Assembly (NCBI RefSeq): GCF_000717055.1
Contig: NZ_JNXI01000037.1
Span: 62,001-126,000, forward strand
DNA: 64,000 nt
Reading direction: 5' to 3'
From: Streptomyces iakyrus
GTDB lineage: Bacteria; Actinomycetota; Actinomycetes; Streptomycetales; Streptomycetaceae
Position 1 is the stretch's first letter. Each line of letters begins with the position of its first letter. The position numbers and the translations under genes are program-made. Shown here piece by piece: positions 8,538 through 17,116 of the stretch. The notes beneath the pieces are model-generated. The model was not told the DNA's origin, did not search any database, and worked only from the letters and a program-made list of their open reading frames with translations.

Positions 8538-9875
8538 CTACTTCGCCTGCGCGATGTCCGTGTCGATCTGTGCCGCCGTCTTCTTCAGACCGGCCTTGAG
8601 ATCGGTCGCCTTGCCGCTTTCGTAGTCGTAGCCGAACTGCTGGATCGTGGTGAGGTAGACGCCGCCGTTGACGGAGGCCGGGGCCGTGGTGGAGTCCGGG
8701 TTGGCGGCGATCTCCAGGAACGTCTTGAAGCGCGGGTCGTACGTCAGCTTCGGGGACTTCAGGGCCGCCAGCGTCGAGGGCACGTTGTGGATGGCGTTGG
8801 AGAAGTTCACCACCGCGTCCGTGTTCGTGGTCATGTACTTCACCAGCTCCCAGGCCGCGTTCTGCTTCTTGCTGGTCGCGGCGATACCGGCGATGGTGCC
8901 GGTGATGTAGCCCTTGCCGTACTGGTCGGCCTGATCGTCGGGGACGGGCAGCGGGGCCACACCGATGTCGAACTTCGGCTTGGCGTCCAGGGCCATGCCC
9001 AGACGCCACTCGCCGTCGAGCTGCATGGCGACCTGGCCGGTGTGGAAGGGGTGCCTGGGGCCCCACTCGTCGCCCAGGCCGGAGCGGTAGGTCTCCAGCT
9101 TGCGGTAGCCGCCGAGTGCGTCGACCAGCTTCTTCTGCAGCGTGAAAGCGGCCTCGAAGGCCGGGTCCTTGGCGACGTTCGACTTGCCGTCCTTGTCGAA
9201 GTACGTGGGGGAGAACTGGCCGAGGTAGTGCTCGGTGGTGGTCTCCCAGCCGTGGTAGTTCGGCATGAAGCCGAGCTGCTTGTACGTGTCGCCCTGGGGG
9301 ATCGTCAGCTTCTGGGCGACCCGCTCGAATGCGGACCAGGTCTTCGGCGGGGCGGTGATGCCCGCCTTCTTGAACGCCGTCTTGTTGTAGTAGAGGCCGT
9401 AGGCGTCACCGAGGAGGGGGACCGCGCAGCGGTTGCCCTCGAACTGGGTGTACTCGTTCATGGCCTTCGGGAAGGTCTTCCGAGGGTCGATGCCCGACTT
9501 CTCGAAGAAGGGGTTGAGATCCACCAGGGCGCCCGAGGAGCAGAACTTGCCGACGCTGTTCGTGGTGAACGACGAGATCACGTCCGGGGCCTTGGCGCCG
9601 CCGGCGCGCAGGGCCTGGTTCATCTTGTCGTCCGTCATGTTGCCGACGACGTCGACGTGGATGTTGGGGTGCGCCTTCTCGAATCCGGTGACCAGGTCCT
9701 TGACGGCCTTCACCTCCGACGGCGCGCTCCAGGCGTGCCAGAAGGTGACGGTCGTCTCCTTGGAGGCGTCGTCGCTCGCGCCGGCCTGCGGCCGGCCGGT
9801 GCAGGACGTGGCGAGGAGGGCGATGGAGGCGGAGGCGGTGAGAGCGATGGCGGCTTTTCTGGAGATTCCGGGCAT
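8538..9875 (-). CDS. Sugar-binding lipoprotein of CUT1 ABC transporter
   Basis: A 445-residue extracellular solute-binding protein, family 1. The N-terminus is a lipoprotein signal peptide ending in ALLATSC, so the mature protein is anchored at Cys26. The fold starts with VTFWHAWSAPSEVKAVKDLV and contains PDVISSFTTNSVGKF and YGLYYNKTAFKKAGI, typical of maltose-type binding proteins. ATG 9875 has AGGGAG upstream. It is the first transport gene, 62 nt downstream of the ROK regulator. The ligand is probably an oligosaccharide, given the GH4 enzyme in the operon. The exact sugar cannot be read from the sequence. Confidence 0.92.
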   Translation of the reverse strand: MPGISRKAAIALTASASIALLATSCTGRPQAGASDDASKETTVTFWHAWSAPSEVKAVKDLVTGFEKAHPNIHVDVVGNMTDDKMNQALRAGGAKAPDVISSFTTNSVGKFCSSGALVDLNPFFEKSGIDPRKTFPKAMNEYTQFEGNRCAVPLLGDAYGLYYNKTAFKKAGITAPPKTWSAFERVAQKLTIPQGDTYKQLGFMPNYHGWETTTEHYLGQFSPTYFDKDGKSNVAKDPAFEAAFTLQKKLVDALGGYRKLETYRSGLGDEWGPRHPFHTGQVAMQLDGEWRLGMALDAKPKFDIGVAPLPVPDDQADQYGKGYITGTIAGIAATSKKQNAAWELVKYMTTNTDAVVNFSNAIHNVPSTLAALKSPKLTYDPRFKTFLEIAANPDSTTAPASVNGGVYLTTIQQFGYDYESGKATDLKAGLKKTAAQIDTDIAQAK

Positions 9876-9937
9876 GGCTGGGCTCCCTGAGACACGGGGG
9901 AAGAGGAGAGGAAGGGAAAGGCGGGAGGGGGGTGGGG

Positions 9938-11161
9938 TCAGCGGGAGGTGTCGAAGACCTCGTCGCGTGTCGTCGCGAGCGCGCTCTCCAGCGCGCCGCG
10001 CAGCACGGGGTGTTCACGGACGTCGCCCACGACCAGGCGCGGGCGGGACGCGGCCAGCTCTTCCAGCTCGGCCTGCACGAGGGCGCGCAGCGGCTCGCCG
10101 CCCGAGGTGAGGGACGCGCCGCTCAGCACGACGAGCTCGGGGTCGAGGACCGAGACCAGGGAGGCCAGACCGGTGGCCAGCCGGGTCGCGTAGGTCCGCA
10201 GGAGGTGCCGGTGGGCGTCGTCGTCGGCCTGTGCCGCCCGGGCCAGCAACCGGGCGGCGGCCTCGGCGTACGGGCCCTGCGGGATGTCCTCGATGCCGAG
10301 TTCGCGGGCCAGGCGCGGGACGGCCTGGGAGCCGGCCAGCTCCTGGTAGCCGCCGCTGTTGGCCTTGGTGACCTGGCGGACCAGAGGGGTGCCCGGCACC
10401 GGCAGGAAGCCGACCTCGCCGGCGCCGCCGGTCCAGCCGCGGTGCAGCCGGCCGCCGAGCACCAGGGCGGCGCCCAGGCCCTCCTCGTTCCACAGCAGCA
10501 CGAAATCCGCGTGGCCCCGGGCCGCCCCGAGGCGCTGCTCGGCGAGCGCGACCAGGTTGACGTCGTTCTCGTACTCGAACGGCATCGGCAGGGCGGCGGC
10601 GAGCTCCTCCAGCAGGGTGGGGGAGTGCCAGCCGGGGAGGTGGGAGGCGTAGCGCAGCCGTCCGGTGGTGGGGTCGAAGGCGCCGGGGGTGCCGATGACG
10701 AGGCGGTGGACGTCGTCCCGGGCGAGACCGGCCGCCTTCAGGGCTCCGTCGAGGGCGTCGGTGACCTGCTGGACGACCGGGGTGCCGGTGCGCCTGCCGG
10801 GGGTGGGCAGTTCGAAGCGGCCGACCGTGCGGCCGGTGATGTCGGCGACCGCGGCGAGGATCCGCTGGGGGGTGACGTCGAGCCCGGCGGCGTGGCCGGC
10901 CGCCGGATTGACCTCGTAGAGCTGGGCACTCGGGCCCGGTCGGCCTTCGGTGGTGCCGGTGGCCAGGACGAGACCCGCCGCCTCCAGCCGGGACAGCAGC
11001 TGGGAGGCGGTCGGCTTGGACAGGCCGGTGAGCTTGCCGATCCGGGTGCGGGACAGCGGTCCGTGCTCCAGCAGCAGGTCCAGGGCGGCCCGGTCGTTCA
11101 TGGCGCGCAGGACGCGCGGGGTGCCCGGCGTGCCGGCGGTTCCTGCCATGCGTGTCCACAC
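9938..11161 (-). CDS. ROK-family transcriptional regulator
   Basis: A 407-residue repressor with an N-terminal winged helix (LLLEHGPLSRTRIGKLTGLSKPT..., residues ~25-85) and a C-terminal ROK sugar-binding domain with LVIGTPGAFDPTTG and WTGGAGEVGFLPV. The Cys-rich zinc-binding ROK signature is not evident, as is common in regulator-type ROK proteins. I start it at the GTG at 11161 (AAGGGCAG upstream); an ATG at 11149 is possible. It heads the operon that continues with the sugar transporter, GH4 enzyme and kinase. A perfect palindrome upstream (11235-11249) is the likely operator, implying autoregulated repression relieved by the sugar or its phosphate. Confidence 0.9.
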   Translation of the reverse strand: MWTRMAGTAGTPGTPRVLRAMNDRAALDLLLEHGPLSRTRIGKLTGLSKPTASQLLSRLEAAGLVLATGTTEGRPGPSAQLYEVNPAAGHAAGLDVTPQRILAAVADITGRTVGRFELPTPGRRTGTPVVQQVTDALDGALKAAGLARDDVHRLVIGTPGAFDPTTGRLRYASHLPGWHSPTLLEELAAALPMPFEYENDVNLVALAEQRLGAARGHADFVLLWNEEGLGAALVLGGRLHRGWTGGAGEVGFLPVPGTPLVRQVTKANSGGYQELAGSQAVPRLARELGIEDIPQGPYAEAAARLLARAAQADDDAHRHLLRTYATRLATGLASLVSVLDPELVVLSGASLTSGGEPLRALVQAELEELAASRPRLVVGDVREHPVLRGALESALATTRDEVFDTSR

Positions 11162-11234
11162 CTGCCCTTCGGCTGTTCAGCTTCTCAGTGATCAGGCGGG
11201 GAAGTCCATCGGACGGCCGTTCCCGGATCACTGT

Positions 11235-11249
11235 TAGGAAAGTTTCCTA
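11235..11249. promoter_or_regulatory. ROK-type operator palindrome
   Basis: TAGGAAAGTTTCCTA is a perfect 15-bp palindrome centred on G11242, 73 bp upstream of the ROK start. The TTAGGAAAG/CTTTCCTAA pattern is typical of ROK-regulator sites in actinobacteria, so it probably binds the adjacent regulator and controls the whole sugar operon. Confidence 0.75.
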
Positions 11250-11325
11250 CCGGTGGGGAGGAAGGTAAGCCCGGTGCCGCACGGCCGTCAATAGGGGACG
11301 CCCTGTCGTCATCCGGACATGCCAG

Positions 11326-11357
11326 AGGGCGGCACCCGGAGAACCGGATGCCGCCCT
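11326..11357. terminator. Terminator hairpin downstream of the MscS gene
   Basis: AGGGCGGCA (11326-11334) pairs with TGCCGCCCT (11349-11357), continued inside by CCGG/CCGG around an AGAA loop. It lies 18 nt after the channel stop and separates it from the ROK operon promoter. Confidence 0.8.
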
Positions 11358-11375
11358 GTGCGTGAGGCGGTGCCG

Positions 11376-12485
11376 CTACTTCGTGGTGCTCGTCGGCGCG
11401 GGCGGTGCGAGCGGGGACGCCGCCGCCGACTGCGGGGACGTCGCGTTCGCGTACACCGACGGGGCGGCCATCCCCGCCGTCGGGTCGGCGGGCTGCTCCT
11501 CCACCGGGGCCGTGGCGCCGCCGACGATCCGGATGCCCGCCGCGTCGAAGGCCCGCTTGATGCGCCAGCGCAGCTCGCGCTCCACGGTCAGGGACTTGCC
11601 GGGCATCGTCTTGGCCGTGACGCGCACGACCATGGAGTCCAGCAGCACGCTGTCCAGGCCGAGGACCTCGATCGGGCCCCACAGCAGCTCGTTCCAGGGC
11701 TCCTCGGCGCCCATCTTCTCGGCGACCTCGTCCAGGGTCGCCTTCACCCGGTCCAGGTCCTCGCCGGAGTGGACCGTGACGTCGACGTTGGCCGTCGCCC
11801 AGCCCTGCGAGAGGTTGCCGATGCGCTTGACCTCGCCGTTGCGGACGTACCAGATCTCGCCGCCCTCGCCGCGCAGCTTGGTCACGCGCAGGCCCACCTC
11901 GATCACCTCGCCGGAGGCGACGCCCGCGTCGACCGTGTCGCCGACGCCGTACTGGTCCTCCAGGATCATGAAGACGCCGGACAGGAAGTCCGTGACGAGG
12001 TTGCGGGCGCCGAAACCGATCGCCACACCGGCGACACCGGCCGAGGCCAGCAGCGGGGCGAGGTTGATCTGGAAGGTGCCCAGGATCATCAGCGCGGCGG
12101 TGCCGATGATCAGGAACGACGCCACCGAGCGCAGTACGGAGCCGATGGCCTGCGAGCGCTGCCGGCGGCGTTCGACGTTGACCAGCAGCCCGCCCAGCGC
12201 GCTGCCGTCCACGGACTGCACGGTCCGGTTCATGCGGTCGATCAGCTTGGTGATCGCCCGGCGCACGAAAACCCTCAGCACCGCGGCTATCACCACGATG
12301 AGCAGGACCCTGAGGCCGATCGCGAGCCACGTCGACCAGTTCTGCTCGACCCAGCCGGCGGCGTTCGTCGCGCTCTCCTGGGCGTCCTGGAGCGAGGGCA
12401 CTCTCGGAGTCTGCGAGTCCGAGGGGGTCGGCGACGGCGACGGACCGGCGGCGAGCAGGACGGCGTCCGCAGGGGACAAGGACAC
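11376..12485 (-). CDS. Small-conductance mechanosensitive channel (MscS family)
   Basis: A 369-residue inner-membrane channel that opens on membrane tension to release solutes during hypo-osmotic shock. TM1 is around residues 50-70 and TM2 around 120-140; the pore helix has the Gly/Ala-packed ASAGVAGVAIGFGARNLV pattern followed by DFLSGVF and the beta-domain motif GDTVDAG. A Pro/Ala/Thr-rich disordered tail ends the protein. GTG 12485 is preceded by GGAGG with 8 nt spacing. It is monocistronic, divergent from the HNH gene and followed by a hairpin terminator. Confidence 0.93.
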   Translation of the reverse strand: MSLSPADAVLLAAGPSPSPTPSDSQTPRVPSLQDAQESATNAAGWVEQNWSTWLAIGLRVLLIVVIAAVLRVFVRRAITKLIDRMNRTVQSVDGSALGGLLVNVERRRQRSQAIGSVLRSVASFLIIGTAALMILGTFQINLAPLLASAGVAGVAIGFGARNLVTDFLSGVFMILEDQYGVGDTVDAGVASGEVIEVGLRVTKLRGEGGEIWYVRNGEVKRIGNLSQGWATANVDVTVHSGEDLDRVKATLDEVAEKMGAEEPWNELLWGPIEVLGLDSVLLDSMVVRVTAKTMPGKSLTVERELRWRIKRAFDAAGIRIVGGATAPVEEQPADPTAGMAAPSVYANATSPQSAAASPLAPPAPTSTTK

Positions 12486-12797
12486 GGCAGGTACCTCCAG
12501 GTGCAGCGGTCTGCCCCGGTGCGGTGGTTCGCGGGGTCAAGGTCACGGCTGGGTCACCGAAGGGGCAGAACCACCACACTAACGGGGCATTGTGTGTGCT
12601 TCGGCAGGATGTGTGAAGGAGAGACCGTGCTCACCTGGGCTTGAACAGGCCATGGTCCGGGGGATGAATCAGATGTGGTCGAAAACACTCCCAGCCCGTT
12701 ACGGGGACATGGTGGCGCTTCCACCAGGCATGAGGGGAGACTGGCTACGAATCGTCCCGGCGCGAGCCACGCGCCGCCGGCGTCCAAGGAGGCATCC
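12486..12797. other. Divergent intergenic region, mscS / HNH gene
   Basis: 312 bp containing the two divergent promoters. No -35/-10 pair is clear. The only structure I see is a small hairpin, TGGTGG (12710-12715) with CCACCA (12721-12726), in the presumed 5' leader of the HNH gene. No known riboswitch fold is recognisable. Confidence 0.5.
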
Positions 12798-13334
12798 GTG
12801 CCGCATGTCCTGGTCCTCAACGCGTCGTACGAGCCACTAGGTGTCGTACCGCTCCGCCGCGCGCTCGTCCTCGTCCTCGAGAACAAGGCCGTATGCCTCG
12901 AGGAGTCCGGCGCCTATCTGCACAGCGCGACCGTCACAGTCCCCGCACCCAGCGTGGTCCGGCTCAAGCGATTCGTCCGGGTTCCCTATCGGGGGCCCGT
13001 TCCTCTGACCCGCCGGGCGCTGTTCGCCCGCGACGGGGGCCGGTGCATGTACTGCGGTGGCGTCGCAACCAGCGTCGACCACGTCATCCCGCGCAGCCGC
13101 GGGGGCAAGCACGTCTGGGACAACGTGGTGGCGTCCTGCCGTCGCTGCAACCACGTGAAGGCCGACCGGCACCTCTTCGAGATCGGCTGGCGGCTGCGCC
13201 ACAAACCCGCCCCGCCGTCCGGCCTGGCCTGGCGCATCATCGGGACCGGCCACAGGGATCCGCGCTGGCTGCCGTACTTGCAGCCGTACGGCGCGGAGGA
13301 CGCCATGGCCCGGATCGACGGCATTTCCGCCTGA
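12798..13334 (+). CDS. HNH endonuclease family protein
   Basis: A 178-residue soluble protein. The core is a zinc-supported HNH fold: CMYC at ~83-86, the SVDHVIPRSRGG motif (His of HNH), WDNVV (Asn), and CRRCNHVKADR (second CxxC plus a basic helix). The N-terminus (VLVLNASYEPLGVVPLRRA) is the conserved opening of this actinobacterial family. GTG 12798 has AAGGAGG with 5 nt spacing, which rules out the longer in-frame extension upstream. The substrate is unknown; it is not beside a restriction or phage gene, so a housekeeping DNA-repair role is possible. Confidence 0.92.
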   Translation: MPHVLVLNASYEPLGVVPLRRALVLVLENKAVCLEESGAYLHSATVTVPAPSVVRLKRFVRVPYRGPVPLTRRALFARDGGRCMYCGGVATSVDHVIPRSRGGKHVWDNVVASCRRCNHVKADRHLFEIGWRLRHKPAPPSGLAWRIIGTGHRDPRWLPYLQPYGAEDAMARIDGISA

Positions 13335-13338
13335 CGAT

Positions 13339-13358
13339 CCGGGCCTTCGCATGCCCGG
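13339..13358. terminator. Weak hairpin between convergent genes
   Basis: CCGGGC (13339-13344) and GCCCGG (13353-13358) form a 6-bp stem in the 35-bp gap between the HNH gene and the convergent membrane-protein gene. It is a plausible shared terminator. Confidence 0.45.
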
Positions 13359-13369
13359 GGTGCGGCCGG

Positions 13370-13978
13370 TCAGGTCCGGGGCCCCTCCGGCCGCGCCCCG
13401 CGCACGGCGTAGAGGGCGGTGCCGGCCACGAAGGCCGCGCCGGCCGCGAGCCAGGCTCCCGGCTGGGGGCCCGGCTGCATCGGCCACGCCCACACCGTGA
13501 CCGCGGGGCCGCGCACCCCGCTCGAGGCCAGCACCACCGAGCCGACATAGCAGAACGGCGGCAGCCAGCTCAGGCGGGCGCCCAGCACGACGGACGCGGC
13601 GGCCGTGACGCCGACGCAGCCCAGAGTGTTGCGGATCATGGCCGGAGGGCCGAAGGTGGTCGCGTCCCCGAGCACGGCGAGCGGCAGCAGTGCCGCCGCG
13701 AGCGCGGTGAGGGCCAGCAGCTGGGTCAGCCGCCGCGGCCACCAGGGACGTACGGCCGTCCGGTCCAGCTCGTCGGAGGGGGTGTGCAGGCTCACTCCGA
13801 TCACCGCGGCGGCCAGCAGTGGGGACAGGGCCACGATCGGCGCCCGCTGGTCGGTGTCGAGGTAGGTGTCCATCCGCTCCGCCGCCCACACCGCGAACCC
13901 GACGGTCCCGGCGAGCGCGGCGAGGGTGCGGGGAACGGTGCGGGAGCGGGCGTAGAGGAAGCCTCCGAAACTGCTCAC
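13370..13978 (-). CDS. Hydrophobic membrane protein of the ECF/ABC operon
   Basis: A 202-residue protein with about six predicted TM helices and short loops, ending in a basic, Pro-containing tail. I recognise no family. The GTG at 13978 overlaps the TGA of the upstream gene (GTGA), so translation is coupled to the 449-residue membrane protein. It is the last gene of the operon starting with the ECF sigma factor. It may be an additional ABC-exporter subunit of the ABC-2 type; this is inferred from position and topology. Confidence 0.75.
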   Translation of the reverse strand: MSSFGGFLYARSRTVPRTLAALAGTVGFAVWAAERMDTYLDTDQRAPIVALSPLLAAAVIGVSLHTPSDELDRTAVRPWWPRRLTQLLALTALAAALLPLAVLGDATTFGPPAMIRNTLGCVGVTAAASVVLGARLSWLPPFCYVGSVVLASSGVRGPAVTVWAWPMQPGPQPGAWLAAGAAFVAGTALYAVRGARPEGPRT

Positions 13979-15324
13979 AGCGCCGGCACCCCCCTCGCGT
14001 CGCAGTCGCCCGCCGTTGCGAAGTACGCCGACAGCCACGCCCGCCGCTCGTCCTCGTCCATCGCCGTCAGCCGGGCTCGCGCCGCCAGCCGCCGCCGCAA
14101 CTCCGCCCGTTGGGCCTCGTCACCGGCGGCGTCGTGCTCGTCGAACGTCTTCTCCATGGGGCTGGGCGCCAGATAGTGGGTCACCGCGTCGTCGGCCGTG
14201 TGCACCCGCGCGTCAACCGCCCCGCAGTCCATCCGGTCCTGCAGCGCCTGCACGGCCTCCCAGGCGTACTGCCCCGGATCGGTCAGCCGCCCCCGCACCA
14301 CCGACCAGCCCAGCGGCACCAGCATCGGCAGTTCCGCCTCGTCCCGGCCCGGGCGGCCCGGCCGGTCCTCGAACCGCACCGGCACGTTCCGCACTCCCTC
14401 CAGGCGGCCGGTGATCCCCGACAGGGCGGCCGTCACCTGCGGCAACAGCTTCTCGTACCGAGCGTTGACGCAGATCTGGGGGCTGGTGGAGGTGCCGCAC
14501 ACCTGACGGCTCCCGGCGGGGTTGGTGCGCCACACCCCGTCCCCGGCCTGCACCAGCAGCGCGCCCGCCGCCGTCGCCGCCGCCAGTGGCAGCAGGGCCG
14601 TGTACCGGCGCCGGGCGGTGTGGGCCAGCACCACGGCCGCCGCGAGACCCGCGGTCCACAGCGTCACCGCCGCGGGCTGCCACGCGACCGGCACCGTGTC
14701 CGTGCGGACCGGGAACGCCGGGTTCAGCAGGCGACCGGCCCCCTCGCGGACCGTCGACGATATGCCCAGGACGACATACCCGGCCAACGCCAGCAGCGGC
14801 GTCGCCAGCCGCGAGGCGACCACCCGCCCCACGACCTGACCTGCCACCGCTGCCGCCGCCGCCGACGCCAGGTCCGCCGGCAGCAGATCGAAGTAGGGCC
14901 GGTCACCGGTGGCGTACGGCCAGGTGGCCAGCAGCGCGCCCGCCGCGGCGGCCCCGTACCCGGCGGCCGTCCACAACGCGACCGGCAGCGCCGCCACCAC
15001 GAACCGGGCCAGCGGCGCGCGCGACACCGTCCCCCACAGTTCCTCCGTACGACGCCGGCGCTCCCGCCCGCCCTGCCAGCAGCCCGCGGCCGAGGCCAGG
15101 GGAAGGACGATCAGCATCCCCTCGTGCAGCCGTGACCGGGTCTCCGTCCAGCCGCCCTGCCACTGCTCGGCCGACCCCGCCAGCAGCACACCGAGGGTCA
15201 GGAAGACGGCCGCTCCGGCCCAGGGCGCGAAACCGTGGACGGCTTCGGCGCGCAACGGGTGCGGCGCCCGGCGCGGGCGGCCCGTGCGCCGCGGCGTGGT
15301 CCGCCGCTCCGACACGAGGGTCAT
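13975..15324 (-). CDS. ABC-2-type exporter membrane protein
   Basis: A 449-residue protein with roughly six predicted TM segments in residues 30-245, then a large soluble C-terminal domain (~255-449) with two Cys (VCGTSTSPQIC) that could form a disulfide. Residues near 95 (RTEELWGTVSRAPLARF) resemble the coupling segment of ABC-2 permeases. Its ATG overlaps the ATPase stop by 4 bp, so it is the membrane partner of the ATPase at 15321-16151. The export substrate is unknown. Together with the ECF sigma factor, the set looks like an envelope-stress or peptide-resistance exporter (inference). Confidence 0.75.
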   Translation of the reverse strand: MTLVSERRTTPRRTGRPRRAPHPLRAEAVHGFAPWAGAAVFLTLGVLLAGSAEQWQGGWTETRSRLHEGMLIVLPLASAAGCWQGGRERRRRTEELWGTVSRAPLARFVVAALPVALWTAAGYGAAAAGALLATWPYATGDRPYFDLLPADLASAAAAAVAGQVVGRVVASRLATPLLALAGYVVLGISSTVREGAGRLLNPAFPVRTDTVPVAWQPAAVTLWTAGLAAAVVLAHTARRRYTALLPLAAATAAGALLVQAGDGVWRTNPAGSRQVCGTSTSPQICVNARYEKLLPQVTAALSGITGRLEGVRNVPVRFEDRPGRPGRDEAELPMLVPLGWSVVRGRLTDPGQYAWEAVQALQDRMDCGAVDARVHTADDAVTHYLAPSPMEKTFDEHDAAGDEAQRAELRRRLAARARLTAMDEDERRAWLSAYFATAGDCDARGVPAL

Positions 15325-16151
15325 CGCGCCGCCTCCCCGAGGGCCGCTGCCTGGCGCGGCCGGGCGCGGTGGGCGCGCAGCGCCGCCGTGTACCCGCGCT
15401 CGATGGGGTTGTCGCCGACGCAGTCCGTGGCGTCGCCCAGCGCGGCGAGGGAATCCGGGGTGCCCCGGTAGGCGACCCGGCCCCCCTCGACGAGGGTGAC
15501 CTCCGTGCAGGCAGCCGCCACGTCCTCCACCAGGTGGGTGGAGACGATCACGGTCGAGGAGGCGCCCAGTTCGCGCAGCAGTTCACGGAACTCCACGCGC
15601 TGCTCCGGGTCCAGGCCCGCGGTCGGCTCGTCGAAGAGCAGCACCCGGGGGTCGTTGACGATGGCCTGCGCGATGCCGACGCGGCGGACCATGCCGCCGG
15701 ACAGCGTGCGCACCTTCGCGTCGATGCGGTCGGCGAGGCCGACGCGGGCGACGGCCCGCTCGACGGCGTTCGGGGTGACGGCCGCGGGCATCTCCTTGAG
15801 CCAGGCCACGTACGCGACGAACTCCCGCACAGTGAAGCCCGGGTAGTAGCCGAACTCCTGCGGCAGGTAGCCCATCCGGCGGCGGACCTCGCCGCGCCGC
15901 CGCTGGTCGCCGGCGTCGTGGCCGAGGATCTCCACCCGGCCGCCGGACGGTTCGGCGACCGTGGCGAGCACGCGGATCAGCGAGGTCTTGCCGGCGCCGT
16001 TGGGGCCGAGCAGCCCGTGCACGCCCGGGCCGAAGTCGAGGTCCACCGAGTCCAGGGCGACGGTCCTGCGGTGCCGGACACGCAGGCCGGTGACCCGGAT
16101 GCCGACCGGCTCCGCGGGCAGGGAACGTGAGGGGTGGGAGGCCGTGGTCAA
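15321..16151 (-). CDS. ABC transporter ATP-binding protein (ABC-2 exporter type)
   Basis: A 276-residue ATPase. Walker A is GPNGAGKTS, the Q-loop YLPQEFGYYPG, the signature LSGGMVRRVGIAQ, Walker B VLLFDEPTAGLD and the H-switch STHLVED, in the usual order and spacing. I place the start at a TTG (16151) that overlaps the TGA of the upstream gene (TTGA) and has GGAG 5 nt upstream; no ATG or GTG fits. The C-terminus carries a basic tail. It should energise the membrane protein at 13975-15324. Confidence 0.92.
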   Translation of the reverse strand: MTTASHPSRSLPAEPVGIRVTGLRVRHRRTVALDSVDLDFGPGVHGLLGPNGAGKTSLIRVLATVAEPSGGRVEILGHDAGDQRRRGEVRRRMGYLPQEFGYYPGFTVREFVAYVAWLKEMPAAVTPNAVERAVARVGLADRIDAKVRTLSGGMVRRVGIAQAIVNDPRVLLFDEPTAGLDPEQRVEFRELLRELGASSTVIVSTHLVEDVAAACTEVTLVEGGRVAYRGTPDSLAALGDATDCVGDNPIERGYTAALRAHRARPRQAAALGEAAR

Positions 16152-17116
16152 CGCATCTCCAGGAAGTGGTGGGCAGGGCGGCGCGTGGCCAGCACGGCGG
16201 CGCACAGGACGGCAGCCGCCGCCCAGCCGCCCTGTGCCGGGGCGCCGTCCAGGAAGGACGACAGTCGCTCGGACAGATGTGCGGTGAGCCGTCCGCCCGG
16301 GGCGGCGAGCACCGGACCGAGCACGGCGCACAGCCAGCCGCCGCCGGTCACGGCCGTGGCCGTGCGGACGCCGATGTGGCCGGCCAGCGCCAGCGAGGCC
16401 AGCGTCAGCGCGAGACCCGGCAGCAGCCAGGCGGCGGCGCCCGGGGCGTCCGAGGACGGCAGCAGCGCCCCGGCGAGGGTCAGCAGCGGCAGGCTCACCG
16501 CCAGCACGGCGGCGGTCCGCGTCAGCACCAGCCGCAGCCCGGCCGACGGGGTGGCCGCGGCGATCTCGTGCAGCGGGTCGGCGTGCGGCCCGTAGGACAG
16601 GGCGACACCGGCGACCGGCAGGACCGGGGCGAGGGCCAGCAGCCAGGGCCGCGCGTCCGGGAGGCCGCCCGCATGGGCCAGGGCGACGGCTCCCACGGCC
16701 ACCAGCAGCACGGCCGGCAGCCACGCTCCGCGCACGGCCGGGCCGGCCGCCCACAAGATGCGGGCGGGGCGCGAGCCCGGCGCCCACGGACGGGCCCGGT
16801 GCGCCTTCCGCGCCGCCGCCGGTGCGCGGGGCGCCGCCTTCGCCGCGTGCGAGGCACCCGGCCCTGCCTTGCGCGGGTCGGGGAGCACTGCCTCGCGCGT
16901 GTCGCCGAGCACCGCGTGGCGCGCGTCGCCCAGCACCGCTTCCCGGACCTCGGCCAGCACCACCCCCTCCGCCGTCCCGCGCACCGCCCGCGACACACGG
17001 GCCGCGCAGGTGCCGCAGCACTCCAGGTGCTTCTCCAGCGACCAGGCGTCCGACTCCGGCAGGGAGCCGTCCGCGTACCGGGTGACGAAGTGCTCGGGCG
17101 CGTGCCAGCCGGTCAT
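16148..17116 (-). CDS. Zinc-finger membrane protein, probable anti-sigma factor
   Basis: A 322-residue protein. Residues 1-50 contain a zinc-finger anti-sigma signature, HxxxCxxC (in LEKHLECCGTCAARV), typical of ZAS domains. A linker of short repeats follows (REAVLGDA, RHAVLGDT, REAVLPDP), then a basic segment and about six TM helices. Its ATG (17116) overlaps the sigma-factor stop by 4 bp. The arrangement argues that it binds and inhibits the adjacent ECF sigma factor. Most ZAS anti-sigmas have one TM or none, so the polytopic membrane part is unusual and may also serve the downstream ABC exporter. Confidence 0.8.
   Translation of the reverse strand: MTGWHAPEHFVTRYADGSLPESDAWSLEKHLECCGTCAARVSRAVRGTAEGVVLAEVREAVLGDARHAVLGDTREAVLPDPRKAGPGASHAAKAAPRAPAAARKAHRARPWAPGSRPARILWAAGPAVRGAWLPAVLLVAVGAVALAHAGGLPDARPWLLALAPVLPVAGVALSYGPHADPLHEIAAATPSAGLRLVLTRTAAVLAVSLPLLTLAGALLPSSDAPGAAAWLLPGLALTLASLALAGHIGVRTATAVTGGGWLCAVLGPVLAAPGGRLTAHLSERLSSFLDGAPAQGGWAAAAVLCAAVLATRRPAHHFLEMR

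Noticed and set aside
12486..12797. Riboswitch upstream of the HNH endonuclease gene
   Set aside because: Only a single 6-bp hairpin is visible; no conserved aptamer motif could be recognised.
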